This document shows positions 27,568 to 35,131 of a DNA stretch of 36,774 nt, one piece after another; position 1 is the first letter of the stretch, and each line of letters opens with the position of its first letter. The DNA lies in NCBI GenBank assembly GCA_020631395.1, contig JAHDHI010000051.1, positions 1 through 36,774 on the forward strand, written 5' to 3'. Made by a program: the position numbers and the translations under genes. Under the pieces are notes generated by a model, which was not told the DNA's origin, made no database searches, and saw nothing but the letters and a program-made list of their open reading frames with translations. Source of the DNA: Bizionia sp. (GTDB lineage: Bacteria; Bacteroidota; Bacteroidia; Flavobacteriales; Flavobacteriaceae).

Positions 27568-28251
27568 CTATCTATGATCATTCATGAGGTTAATAAAATG
27601 TTTTACACCTTCTGTGGCTGGTTTTGAGATGACAGTTGTATTCTCACCATCAGACAAAGTGGGTTTGGGGTCTATGAAGTATATGGGAGTATCCTCCTTG
27701 ACATAATGAATTAAACTGGCAGCAGGATAAACCTGCATGGAAGTTCCTATTATCAATAGCACATCGGCAGTGCTGCATATGTCTACAGCCTTGTTCAACA
27801 TGGGGACAGCTTCTCCAAACCAAACGATGTGCGGACGTAGTTGGTTGCCGTCGCCGTCCAAATCACCAAGGTTGAGGTCTTTGGTCCAATTTAGAACTGG
27901 GGCAGTTGCATTTACTGGCCTGGCCTTTAAAAGTTCTCCATGCAAATGTATGATGTTCGTACTACCTGCACGCTCATGGAGGTCATCGACATTTTGGGTG
28001 ACTATCGTCATTTTATAATCATTTTCTAGATTGGCCAAATCATGATGAGCAGTGTTGGGTTTCACTTCCAAGAGTTGCCTACGCCTTTGGTTGTAAAATT
28101 CGAGAACCAATTCTGGATCTGCATCAAAGCCTTCGGGCGAAGCCACTTCCATGACATTGTGTCCTTCCCACAATCCATTGGCATCCCTAAAGGTCTTGAG
28201 TCCGCTTTCTGCACTCATCCCAGCTCCTGTCAATACAACGATGTGTTTCAT
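27568..28251 (-). CDS. Sirtuin-type NAD-dependent protein deacylase lacking zinc cysteines
   Basis: This 227-residue sirtuin removes acyl groups from lysine using NAD+. Visible motifs are GAGMSAESG (9-17), FRDANGLW, the YxxR pair Tyr53/Arg56 (FYNQRRRQ) typical of SIRT5-like desuccinylases, TQNVDDLHERAG (85-96), catalytic His104 in HLHGE, RPHIVWFGEAVP and IGTSMQVYPAA. The small domain between HLHGE and RPHIVWFGE has no cysteine at all, so the usual structural zinc site is absent; I believe this is common in Bacteroidetes sirtuins. It is cytoplasmic. It is divergent from trmH, and the DUF4421 gene follows. It could be named cobB, but substrate preference is inferred from YxxR only. Confidence 0.93.
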   Translation of the reverse strand: MKHIVVLTGAGMSAESGLKTFRDANGLWEGHNVMEVASPEGFDADPELVLEFYNQRRRQLLEVKPNTAHHDLANLENDYKMTIVTQNVDDLHERAGSTNIIHLHGELLKARPVNATAPVLNWTKDLNLGDLDGDGNQLRPHIVWFGEAVPMLNKAVDICSTADVLLIIGTSMQVYPAASLIHYVKEDTPIYFIDPKPTLSDGENTTVISKPATEGVKHFINLMNDHR

Positions 28252-28379
28252 ATTTTGTTTTCACTAAAGAGGTAATCTTTTTAATTTGTGTAATTTACAT
28301 AAAAATTAGCATTATTGTTAATCTAGTGAATGTATGAATCCGTGCAATTTTATTACATTCGATAAATTTTATTCAACAA

Positions 28380-29036
28380 ATGATAGATATTGCCCTTTTG
28401 GAACATTTGGAAACCTACCTCACGGAAAATCGTTTGGAGCGTTTTCTAGATGTTGTAAATCAGAGAACCAAACATTTTACGGTTGCAACAGAAGATGTAT
28501 ATCAATTGCACAATACTAGTGCAGTCATTAGAAGCTGTGACGTATTCGGAATACAAGAGGTAAGCATTGTGGAAGAGCGAAACTCCAAGCGTATTGACAG
28601 GGAAATAGCAATGGGAGCTCAGAAATGGGTAGATGTCAATCGGTACCACTCCATGAAAGATTGCATTAAGGCCATAAAATACCAAGGTTACCAAATAGTA
28701 GCTACGACACCACATACGAATGATTGCATGTTGCACGAGTTCGACGTCACCAAGAAATCTTGTTTTTTCTTTGGAAGGGAAACAGAAGGCTTGTCTCAAG
28801 AAGTGTTGGAAGAGGCAGATGTGTTTTTAAAGATCCCGATGTCCGGTTTTACGGAGAGTTTGAACATATCGGTTTCTGCCGCAATCATCTTGCAACAAGT
28901 TACCACGAAGTTGAAACAGACGGACATAGATTGGAGATTGACCGAAGGTGAACAACTCGAAAAGCGTATGGATTGGTGCAAGAAGACGATTAAAAGCTAT
29001 GACGACATTATAGCACGATTTTATAAACAACGATAA
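28380..29036 (+). CDS. trmH: TrmH family tRNA (Gm18) 2'-O-methyltransferase
   Basis: This 218-residue SPOUT methyltransferase uses S-adenosylmethionine to methylate the 2'-hydroxyl of a ribose, most likely G18 of tRNA. Motif 1 is HNTSAVIRSCDVFGIQEV (about 44-61) with the catalytic Arg. Motif 2 is FFFGRETEGLSQEVL (about 129-143), and motif 3 is SLNISVSAAIILQQ (about 160-173). The C-terminal helical extension (WCKKTIKSYDDIIARFYKQR) is typical of TrmH rather than RlmB. TACATTCG at 28354-28361, one base off the -7 consensus, lies 18 bases upstream. It is followed by three genes in the same direction at spacings of 43, 19 and 10 bases. Confidence 0.92.
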   Translation: MIDIALLEHLETYLTENRLERFLDVVNQRTKHFTVATEDVYQLHNTSAVIRSCDVFGIQEVSIVEERNSKRIDREIAMGAQKWVDVNRYHSMKDCIKAIKYQGYQIVATTPHTNDCMLHEFDVTKKSCFFFGRETEGLSQEVLEEADVFLKIPMSGFTESLNISVSAAIILQQVTTKLKQTDIDWRLTEGEQLEKRMDWCKKTIKSYDDIIARFYKQR

Positions 29037-29079
29037 TTTTTTTGTAATTTTAAGGATACTAATTTAAAAAAAATAAACG

Positions 29080-29496
29080 ATGCAACTAAATCCATACATA
29101 GCCTTCAAAGGAAATTGTGAAGAAGCCATTAACTTTTACAAAGATGTCCTAGATGGGGAAATCACCCAATTCATGCGCTTTAGCGATGCACCGGAAGGCA
29201 CTTTCAAATACCCGGACTCGGCAAAGAACCTGGTAATGCACTGTACTTTGATTTTTAATGATTGCACCCTTTTGGCATCCGACAACATAGGCGACCAGAT
29301 GACGGTAGGAAACAATTTTAGCCTTAGCATCAATGCGGATGACGATGAGCAAGCATTGTCCATTTTCAATAGCCTAGTGGAAGGAGGAACGGCCATTATG
29401 CCTTTTGATGCCGCTTTTTGGGGTGGGAAATTTGGAATGCTTACCGATAAATTTGGAATACAGTGGATGGTGAGTAGCAATGACGAATCGATGTAA
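29080..29496 (+). CDS. VOC-superfamily (PhnB-like) protein
   Basis: This 138-residue protein of the glyoxalase/bleomycin-resistance (VOC) fold is of PhnB type: it starts QLNPYIAFKGNCEEAINFYK, then TQFMRFSDAPE, VMHCTLIFNDCTLLASD, SLSINADDDEQA and ends FWGGKFGMLTDKFGIQWM. PhnB-like proteins have no settled function; some are relatives of methyltransferases of the 3-demethylubiquinone type. It is cytoplasmic. It is probably transcribed with trmH and the two genes after it. Confidence 0.88.
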   Translation: MQLNPYIAFKGNCEEAINFYKDVLDGEITQFMRFSDAPEGTFKYPDSAKNLVMHCTLIFNDCTLLASDNIGDQMTVGNNFSLSINADDDEQALSIFNSLVEGGTAIMPFDAAFWGGKFGMLTDKFGIQWMVSSNDESM

Positions 29497-29515
29497 CCTA
29501 ACTAAACAATAAATT

Positions 29516-30046
29516 ATGATGGTATTTCTTTATGTCGTTTTGGGTATAATAGCGACAATATTAGTGTTGACACTAATTGCTCCAAAAAATTACAATGTCG
29601 AAAGAAGCGTGAATATCAATAGGCCCTTGCCTGAAGTATTTCAGTATTTGAAGTTCATCAAGAACCAGAACGATTGGTCCCCATGGAAGAAGAAGGATCC
29701 AGACATGAAGCAAGAATACATTGGTACGGATGGAGAGGTTGGTTTCATGTCCAAATGGGAAGGGAACAAGGAAGTAGGAACGGGTGAACAAGAGATAAAA
29801 CGCATTGTGGACAATGAGACCATAGATGTGCAATTGCGTTTCTTCAAGCCTTGGAAATCCCAGTCTGATGCCTATACGAGAGTGAAGGACTTGGGCAATG
29901 GGGAGACAAAGGTGACATGGGGGTTTACGGGTAAGAACAAACCACCATCCAACATCTTTTTCTTGTTCTTCAGCATGGACAAGACCGTAGGGAAAGATTT
30001 TGAAGAAGGATTGGCAGAATTGAAAGTCATTTTGGAAAAACAATAA
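29516..30046 (+). CDS. SRPBCC (START-like) family protein with N-terminal membrane helix
   Basis: The 176-residue protein begins with a membrane helix (FLYVVLGIIATILVLTLIAP, about 4-23). A polyketide-cyclase/START-like domain follows: VERSVNINRPLPEVFQYLKF, NDWSPWKKKDPDMKQEYIG, VTWGFTGKNKPPSNIFFLFF, ending DFEEGLAELKVILEK. Such domains bind hydrophobic ligands; the role here is unknown. ATG 29516 is followed by a second ATG at 29519 and either could serve. It sits between two VOC genes with very short gaps, so the three are likely one operon. Confidence 0.85.
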   Translation: MMVFLYVVLGIIATILVLTLIAPKNYNVERSVNINRPLPEVFQYLKFIKNQNDWSPWKKKDPDMKQEYIGTDGEVGFMSKWEGNKEVGTGEQEIKRIVDNETIDVQLRFFKPWKSQSDAYTRVKDLGNGETKVTWGFTGKNKPPSNIFFLFFSMDKTVGKDFEEGLAELKVILEKQ

Positions 30047-30056
30047 ATACAAACAG

Positions 30057-30434
30057 ATGAAACATAACATGGTAGGTTGGTTCGAGATTCCTGTTGCCGA
30101 CATGGACAGAGCCAAGGCATTTTACAATGCCGTTTTCAACATAGAGGTACAAGTACAAGATTTCGAAGGGACGTTGATGGGATGGTTTCCCTTTGCGGAA
30201 GACAAACCGGGAGCTTCAGGGGCCTTGGTCTACAATGAGGCATACAAGCCCAGTGATACTCACGGTGTCCTAGTTTACTTTGCGTCGGAAGAGATTACGA
30301 AGGAATTGAGTAGAGTAGAGGCAGAAGGAGGAAAGGTAATACAACAAAAAACACAAATCTCACCAGAGATAGGGTATATGGCCATCTTTGTGGATTCCGA
30401 AGGAAACAGGATTGCCTTGCACTCCAGAGCCTAG
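30057..30434 (+). CDS. VOC-family protein
   Basis: This 125-residue protein of the VOC fold is of the short type found as one half of two-domain glyoxalase-like proteins: VGWFEIPVADMDRAKAFYNAVF at the start, FPFAEDKPGASGALV in the middle, and a C-terminal repeat of the beta-alpha-beta unit ending FVDSEGNRIALHSRA. A possible metal or ligand residue set is present (Glu10 and Glu115 region), but no substrate is evident. It begins ten bases after the SRPBCC stop and is followed by a terminator. Confidence 0.87.
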   Translation: MKHNMVGWFEIPVADMDRAKAFYNAVFNIEVQVQDFEGTLMGWFPFAEDKPGASGALVYNEAYKPSDTHGVLVYFASEEITKELSRVEAEGGKVIQQKTQISPEIGYMAIFVDSEGNRIALHSRA

Positions 30435-30469
30435 AGCCACCAGCAATATCGTTTCACCATAAACCAAAA

Positions 30470-30500
30470 AAAGTCCTGAAGTTTTTAATTTCAGGACTTT
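30470..30500. terminator. Bidirectional terminator
   Basis: AAAGTCCTGAA (30470-30480) pairs perfectly with TTCAGGACTTT (30490-30500). Reading the minus strand, a run of seven Ts follows, making it a strong terminator for the gene at 30519-31304; on the plus strand it can also end the VOC operon. Confidence 0.9.
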
Positions 30501-30518
30501 CGTTATTTTATCTATATG

Positions 30519-31304
30519 TTACAATCGTCTTTTCTTGCTGCGATTAAGCACTTTGTATTCTTCGTAACATTCACTGATGGCATCCAGTATCTGGAGGTCG
30601 TTGGCAGTGTTTATGAATTCTTTAGAGTAATTGCATTGGGCAACGATTTCATCCAAATCCACCTTGTTTACTTGCAATAGTACCATTAACATCTCCCTAT
30701 CAAAACGAGAGGCCAACAAATTCCTAATCTCATCATCTTGTTTCATCTTTTTGAGCTTGCGTAACTCCTTGCCTTTCTTTCCGAAGGTATTGTAAAGAAA
30801 ATCCAAAGGGTTGAATATGGAGCCAAGAACTTTGGTAACGGCATTGGGAGAACGATCACCGGCTTCGTAACCGGTAGACAATCCAGAAATGCTATAACGG
30901 TAATTGGTATTTATGGACACCTGTTGGATGTCCAATTCCAGATACCCCGTAAGCTTTAAATCGGAAACGACTACCTCTTCCAAGGCCAAGGCCAACTCCG
31001 TCAAGGTTATTTGGGAATTGCCAAACTTTATCCAGTCGTTGGTTACTCTTACCTTCAAGGATTTGTATCCCAAATATGAGAGATGCAAAGTATCGTTTAC
31101 CTTTGCTCCAAGTTGAAACTCTCCGTCTTTGTTCGTCGAGGTTCCAATCACTTGATTGATGTTGACGATGTTTACTCCTTCCAAGGCTTTGTCTGTAGAT
31201 GCATCTATGATCGTACCTTTTACTTCCGTTTCTTCATCTATGTCTTGCGAATGACAAAATGTAGTACCAATAACTAGGGTAAGTAAAATTAAAAGATGCT
31301 TCAT
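30519..31304 (-). CDS. Exported protein with carboxypeptidase-like regulatory domain
   Basis: This 261-residue protein has a signal peptide (LLILLTLVIGTTFCHSQ, about 4-20). A carboxypeptidase-like regulatory beta-sandwich follows at about 25-110 (VKGTIIDASTDKALEGVNIV, STNKDGEFQLGAKVNDTLHL, SYLGYKSLKVRV), the same module found at the front of TonB receptors. The second half is helical and charged (GKKGKELRKLKKMKQDDEI, SRFDREMLMVLLQVNKVDLDEI) with no barrel. Proteins of this layout are frequent in Flavobacteriaceae and have no known role. It is probably periplasmic. It lies downstream of the helicase gene on the same strand, behind that gene's terminator. Confidence 0.85.
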   Translation of the reverse strand: MKHLLILLTLVIGTTFCHSQDIDEETEVKGTIIDASTDKALEGVNIVNINQVIGTSTNKDGEFQLGAKVNDTLHLSYLGYKSLKVRVTNDWIKFGNSQITLTELALALEEVVVSDLKLTGYLELDIQQVSINTNYRYSISGLSTGYEAGDRSPNAVTKVLGSIFNPLDFLYNTFGKKGKELRKLKKMKQDDEIRNLLASRFDREMLMVLLQVNKVDLDEIVAQCNYSKEFINTANDLQILDAISECYEEYKVLNRSKKRRL

Positions 31305-31322
31305 ATTTTATGTGTAATAAGT

Positions 31323-31362
31323 TATAAAAGTACTAAACAAAACGTTATTTAGTACTTTTATA
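31323..31362 (-). terminator. Perfect 15-bp hairpin after the helicase gene
   Basis: TATAAAAGTACTAAA (31323-31337) and TTTAGTACTTTTATA (31348-31362) pair without mismatch across a 10-base loop, 32 bases beyond the helicase stop. The end of the stem is U-rich but there is no long T-run, so it may also serve as a 3' stabiliser. Confidence 0.7.
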
Positions 31363-31394
31363 TTACGAATTTGACTTAAAATTAACAAAAAGGG

Positions 31395-33182
31395 TTAGCG
31401 TCTGGAACGTCTTGGTCTGGAGCTTCCAGAACCAGAATCCGAACGTCTGGAACGTGATTCGGAACTGTCACTACGTCTTCTGCCACTTTTGGGTCCACCG
31501 TAATTCCTGTCATTGCGTCCTCTGTCTCCACCTTTTCTATCTTCCCGACGTTTGCCTCGTCCACGACCACCACGGTTTGGTTTGTCTTCTGTGATTTCCA
31601 CGTTTACGAATCTTCCGTTGTGTTTGAAGTCGGTAAAGTGAGCCAACACTTTTTCTTGATGTTCTTTTTCCGTATTGAAGAAAGAGAAGGTGTCTTTGGA
31701 CTCTACTTTAAAGACATCGTCACGCCCCAAATCCAATTGTTCCTTTAGGAAGTCTTTCAACTTCATCCAATCAAAACCATCTTTCTCCCCAACGTTTATG
31801 AAGAAGCGAGCAGCATTTCCTCCTGCTTTGTGTTCTCTACCAGAATCGCGATCCCCAACTTTGACGTTGAGATCTTTTGCTTTTTGATAATAGTTGAAGA
31901 AACGAGTGAACTCCACAGAGAAGAATTTCTTGATTAGTTCATCTTTGCTAGTATCTTCAAACATCGCGTTGATGTCTTCCAGATACTTGTCTATTTCATG
32001 ATTGATTTCCGTATTGTGAATTTTGTTTGCCAAGGACATCAACTGCACTTCACAAATTTCCATTCCGTTTGGAATGTCCTTCAATTCAAATTTTTGATTG
32101 ATGATGCGCTCGATGCTTTTAAGGCGTCTAACTTCACTTTTGGAGACGATAACCATGGAAACACCAGTTTTACCGGCACGACCAGTTCTTCCAGAACGGT
32201 GCGTGTAGGTTTCCACCTCGTCACTCAATTGGTAATTTATAACGTGTGTAATGTTGTCCACATCGATACCACGGGCAGCAACATCCGTCGCTACAAGCAT
32301 TTGTATTTGCTTGGTTCTGAATTGCTTCATTACGATGTCTCGTTGATTCTGGCTCAAATCGCCATGCAGTGCACCAGCACTGTAACCATCCTCTATCAAT
32401 TGTTCGGCTACTTTTTGCGTATCTCGTTTGGTACGACAAAAGATTACCGAGAATATGTCTGGGTTGGCATCTGCCAAACGTTTCAATGCTTGGTAACGAT
32501 CACGGGCGTTTACCAAATAGTATTCGTGCGATACGTTGTTTGTACTCTGGTTTTTATGGCCAACAGTGATTTCCTGTGGCTCTCTCATGAATTTTTTAGC
32601 AATGGAAGCAACTTCTCTTGGCATCGTTGCAGAGAACAACCAAGTATTTTTTTCATCTGGGGTATGGGAAAGAATGTCTGTGATGTCTTCCTTGAATCCC
32701 ATGTTCAACATCTCATCGGCTTCATCCAAAACAGAAAACTGTATTTTGGAAATGTCCACCAAACGACGACTAATCATGTCTTTCATACGACCAGGTGTCG
32801 CAACTATTATTTGTGCACCGCGTTTAACCTCTCTCGCTTGATCCGTAATGCTGGATCCTCCGTAGATGGCAACGACGTTCAAACCTTGGCAATATTTCCC
32901 GTATTGTTTCATCTCGTTGGCAATTTGCAAGCAGAGTTCACGAGTAGGGGATAGTATCAACCCTTGGGTCGTACGGCTATCCACATCTATCTTTTGTAAC
33001 ATTGGGAAACCAAAGGCAGCGGTCTTTCCTGTTCCAGTTTGCGCCAAAGCAACCAGATCGGTGTCTTCTTCCAATAAGATTGGAATGGCTTTGTCTTGGA
33101 CTTCACTTGGGGTTTCGAAACCTAAATCTGCAATGGCTTTTAATAAGTCTTCGTTAAGACCTAAATCTTGGAATGTGTTCAT
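31395..33182 (-). CDS. DEAD-box ATP-dependent RNA helicase
   Basis: This 595-residue helicase has a Q motif region FQDLGLNEDLLKAIADLGFETP, Walker A AQTGTGKT (about 48-55), PTREL, TPGR, DEAD in VLDEADEMLNMGF, SAT, then domain 2 with RGIDVDNITHVINY and HRSGRTGR. A DbpA/CsdA-type RNA-binding domain (about 465-545, RFFINVGEKDGFDWMKLKDF) and a basic RGG/RS-rich tail of some 50 residues follow. It fits the DeaD/CsdA group that unwinds RNA in ribosome assembly and cold adaptation; the exact role is inferred. It has its own exact -7 box and a leader of about 130 bases with strong stem-loops. Confidence 0.95.
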   Translation of the reverse strand: MNTFQDLGLNEDLLKAIADLGFETPSEVQDKAIPILLEEDTDLVALAQTGTGKTAAFGFPMLQKIDVDSRTTQGLILSPTRELCLQIANEMKQYGKYCQGLNVVAIYGGSSITDQAREVKRGAQIIVATPGRMKDMISRRLVDISKIQFSVLDEADEMLNMGFKEDITDILSHTPDEKNTWLFSATMPREVASIAKKFMREPQEITVGHKNQSTNNVSHEYYLVNARDRYQALKRLADANPDIFSVIFCRTKRDTQKVAEQLIEDGYSAGALHGDLSQNQRDIVMKQFRTKQIQMLVATDVAARGIDVDNITHVINYQLSDEVETYTHRSGRTGRAGKTGVSMVIVSKSEVRRLKSIERIINQKFELKDIPNGMEICEVQLMSLANKIHNTEINHEIDKYLEDINAMFEDTSKDELIKKFFSVEFTRFFNYYQKAKDLNVKVGDRDSGREHKAGGNAARFFINVGEKDGFDWMKLKDFLKEQLDLGRDDVFKVESKDTFSFFNTEKEHQEKVLAHFTDFKHNGRFVNVEITEDKPNRGGRGRGKRREDRKGGDRGRNDRNYGGPKSGRRRSDSSESRSRRSDSGSGSSRPRRSRR

Positions 33183-33313
33183 TCTTGTAATAAGTATTCA
33201 ATGGCATCATATTATGTTGGTGTTACATATAGAAGCGCATCGAACATACTTAACCTAAAACTTCTAGTAACACATCCTCTCTCTGAGGAATAAAAATAAA
33301 CCCTTTGGGTTTC
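33183..33313 (-). promoter_or_regulatory. Structured 5' leader of the helicase gene
   Basis: From the likely start near 33313 the leader opens with a hairpin AAACCC-AAA-GGGTTT (33298-33312) followed by an A/T run. Further on is a long stem: 33267-33273 with 33220-33226 (GTGTTAC / GTAACAC) and 33261-33266 with 33230-33235 (TAGAAG / CTTCTA), with a 3-base bulge. Long folded leaders are known for cold-shock RNA helicases, so autoregulation is plausible. Confidence 0.45.
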
Positions 33314-33319
33314 AGCGGG

Positions 33320-33327
33320 CAAAGGTA
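33320..33327 (-). promoter_or_regulatory. -7 box of the helicase gene
   Basis: On the minus strand TACCTTTG is an exact TAnnTTTG match, 137 bases before the helicase ATG. No clear -33 TTTG at standard spacing. Confidence 0.5.
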
Positions 33328-33480
33328 CACTTTTATATTTAACTATATGAATAAAGGAGCGTTTTATGTAATATGCCTTTGTTTGCAGGCTTTTTAAGCG
33401 TGCAACTTTCAGTTTCAACTCCATCCGAGCAAGCAATCTAAAAAGCTCCAATCCTCAACCTTCAATAAAAACAGATCTAC

Positions 33481-33572
33481 ACCACGATCCATGGGAATGG
33501 AATGAAAGCCTTCATAAAAGGAGTTTGGATAAAGTTGGTTTTTCACTAATTGTTGGTTTGTGCAACAGCTAC
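33481..33572 (+). repeat. Dispersed repeat, copy C
   Basis: It contains GGGAATGGAATGAAAGCCTT, GGATAAAGTTGGTTTTTCAC, TAATTGTTGG and the terminal TTTGTGCAACAGCTA. It ends 20 bases before the stop codon of the minus-strand gene 33592-34125. The rest of 33328-33480 is AT-rich spacer without a gene. Confidence 0.75.
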
Positions 33573-33591
33573 TAGTCTTGTACGTGTTTTT

Positions 33592-34125
33592 TTACAAAGG
33601 CAAGCGATTAAATTCAGTTTCTAACATTTTTTTGAGTCTTTTAGTACTTTTTACCATCATAAAGTATGAGAATCCAAATACTAATAGCCCTATAAATACA
33701 AAGAATATTAGAGTTAATCCTTTATCCTCTAATCCGCTTGTATTAAAAATAGCAAACATTATAAATGAGTAAAAGAGGATTGTCAATAGGTAAAGTGGTA
33801 TCATTCCATAATGAAATCCATTAACTTGAGTCTCTATTACGATTTTATCTTTTTCTTGATTAAACCTACCATTGGCAATAGCGTAGTCTATTAAAAAATC
33901 AAACCTGAATAGTTTCTTTTTCTTTCTAATTTTAAACTCATCTGCTTTTATGTAGCCTATTAAGTCATTTTTAGATGGAGTAAAGAAATCAAAAAGATCT
34001 AAGTAAATGCTGAGGCGTTGTTTTCCAAGGTTGTTTTTCAACCTTGTTCTGAATTCTTCTTTTTCCATACTAACTTCATAGCTAAAGTCAATAATTAGCT
34101 TTATTTTTTTAAGGAATTCTTTCAA
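33592..34125 (-). CDS. Hypothetical membrane protein, 177 residues
   Basis: I do not recognise this family. There is a soluble, highly charged N-terminal part (1-100) with KKIKLIIDFSYEVSMEKEEF and IRKKKKLFRFDFLIDYAIAN. Two membrane helices follow at about 107-127 (GMIPLYLLTILFYSFIMFAIF) and 136-158 (GLTLIFFVFIGLLVFGFSYFMM), then a basic tail. Both ends are probably cytoplasmic. Codon use is AT-rich (TTA leucine, AAT, GAT), unlike the helicase next door. It is the first gene of the repeat-punctuated accessory zone, with repeat C just beyond its 3' end and repeat D upstream of its 5' end. Confidence 0.75.
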   Translation of the reverse strand: MKEFLKKIKLIIDFSYEVSMEKEEFRTRLKNNLGKQRLSIYLDLFDFFTPSKNDLIGYIKADEFKIRKKKKLFRFDFLIDYAIANGRFNQEKDKIVIETQVNGFHYGMIPLYLLTILFYSFIMFAIFNTSGLEDKGLTLIFFVFIGLLVFGFSYFMMVKSTKRLKKMLETEFNRLPL

Positions 34126-34194
34126 TTTATTATAACTGATTTATATATTAGTTACCATAATACTTTTTTCATTACTTACAATAATGTTATAAAA

Positions 34195-34463
<269 letters not shown>

Positions 34464-34481
34464 CCATTGTCACCTATATTT

Positions 34482-35069
34482 TTAATCCACCGATTCCGTA
34501 TATCGGACGGTATATATTTGTCTTATTTCTTTCCATTTTAAAATGTCTTCTTCCTCGCCCGAGTTTAGTAATTCGGATAAGCTTTTACCGAATTTCGAAA
34601 TAGAAAATTCATTTCTAACTTCATTATAAGCTAAGTAAAATTCATTTCTAATTTCCCGGTATTTTTCATAGTTTAATTCTTTGTCATATTTCGCAAGTAT
34701 GGTTATGTTTTTATGCACATTAACCTTTCCAGAGTATCGAAAATTCTTTTCAATTGTCATTGGCATTTTTTCGTTTGTTGGGTTTGGTATTATATATTTT
34801 TTAAATTCAGTTCTTATTAAACTGTCTGGAATAAAATTGTCCTCAATTATTGTTTCTCCATTTTTGTCAACATCAATTAAAACAAGATTTCTCTGTTTGA
34901 TTATAAACTGATCGGATTTATCTCTCGTATTTTTCATATAGTTGTCAAATCCGTAATCTAATTCAATTATTTTGTAATCAGCTTCTAAAACCGATTCAAT
35001 TTCTTCTTTACAAGATGTTGAAACTAATATAAAAGGCAGAAGTAATAATTTTAGCGAAATTTTTGTCAT
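34482..35069 (-). CDS. Lipoprotein with ExbD-like periplasmic domain
   Basis: This 195-residue protein starts at ATG 35069, giving a lipoprotein signal (LLLLPFILVSTSC, Cys20); the upstream in-frame ATG at 35126 would place 19 unlikely residues before it. From about residue 55 the sequence follows the long Bacteroidetes type of ExbD: IIKQRNLVLIDVDKNGETII (compare IIKERNLFTVVLNNRDQLLV), a middle with EFKKYIIPNPTNEKMP and GKVNVHKNITILAKYDKELN, then YREIRNEFYLAYNEVRNEF, SKFGKSLSEL and an ending IRQIYTVRYTESVD (compare IRKMFPEKLSEAEP). ExbD normally has a membrane helix with an essential Asp that couples proton flow; here a lipid anchor stands in its place. The comparison is with family sequence I remember. 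No ExbB or TonB gene is nearby. Confidence 0.65.
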   Translation of the reverse strand: MTKISLKLLLLPFILVSTSCKEEIESVLEADYKIIELDYGFDNYMKNTRDKSDQFIIKQRNLVLIDVDKNGETIIEDNFIPDSLIRTEFKKYIIPNPTNEKMPMTIEKNFRYSGKVNVHKNITILAKYDKELNYEKYREIRNEFYLAYNEVRNEFSISKFGKSLSELLNSGEEEDILKWKEIRQIYTVRYTESVD

Positions 35070-35089
35070 AATTATAGGTAACGTCTCTT

Positions 35090-35131
35090 GTATAATGCGT
35101 TTGCTTCCAAAAGGGAGCATATGCATTATAC
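35090..35131 (-). terminator. Long hairpin overlapping the hydrolase stop codon
   Basis: GTATAATGC (35090-35098) pairs with GCATTATAC (35123-35131), and inside it GCTTCC (35103-35108) pairs with GGGAGC (35113-35118) around an AAAA loop. The stem includes the stop codon of the gene at 35126-35914. There is no T-run. It may limit read-through into the ExbD-like gene or act in its leader. Confidence 0.5.

Noticed and set aside
31998-32954. 318-codon plus-strand open frame inside the helicase gene
   Set aside because: It lies wholly antisense to conserved helicase motifs and has no recognisable protein features.
33212-33451. 79-codon minus-strand frame upstream of the helicase
   Set aside because: It runs through the helicase promoter and leader stems and has no family resemblance.
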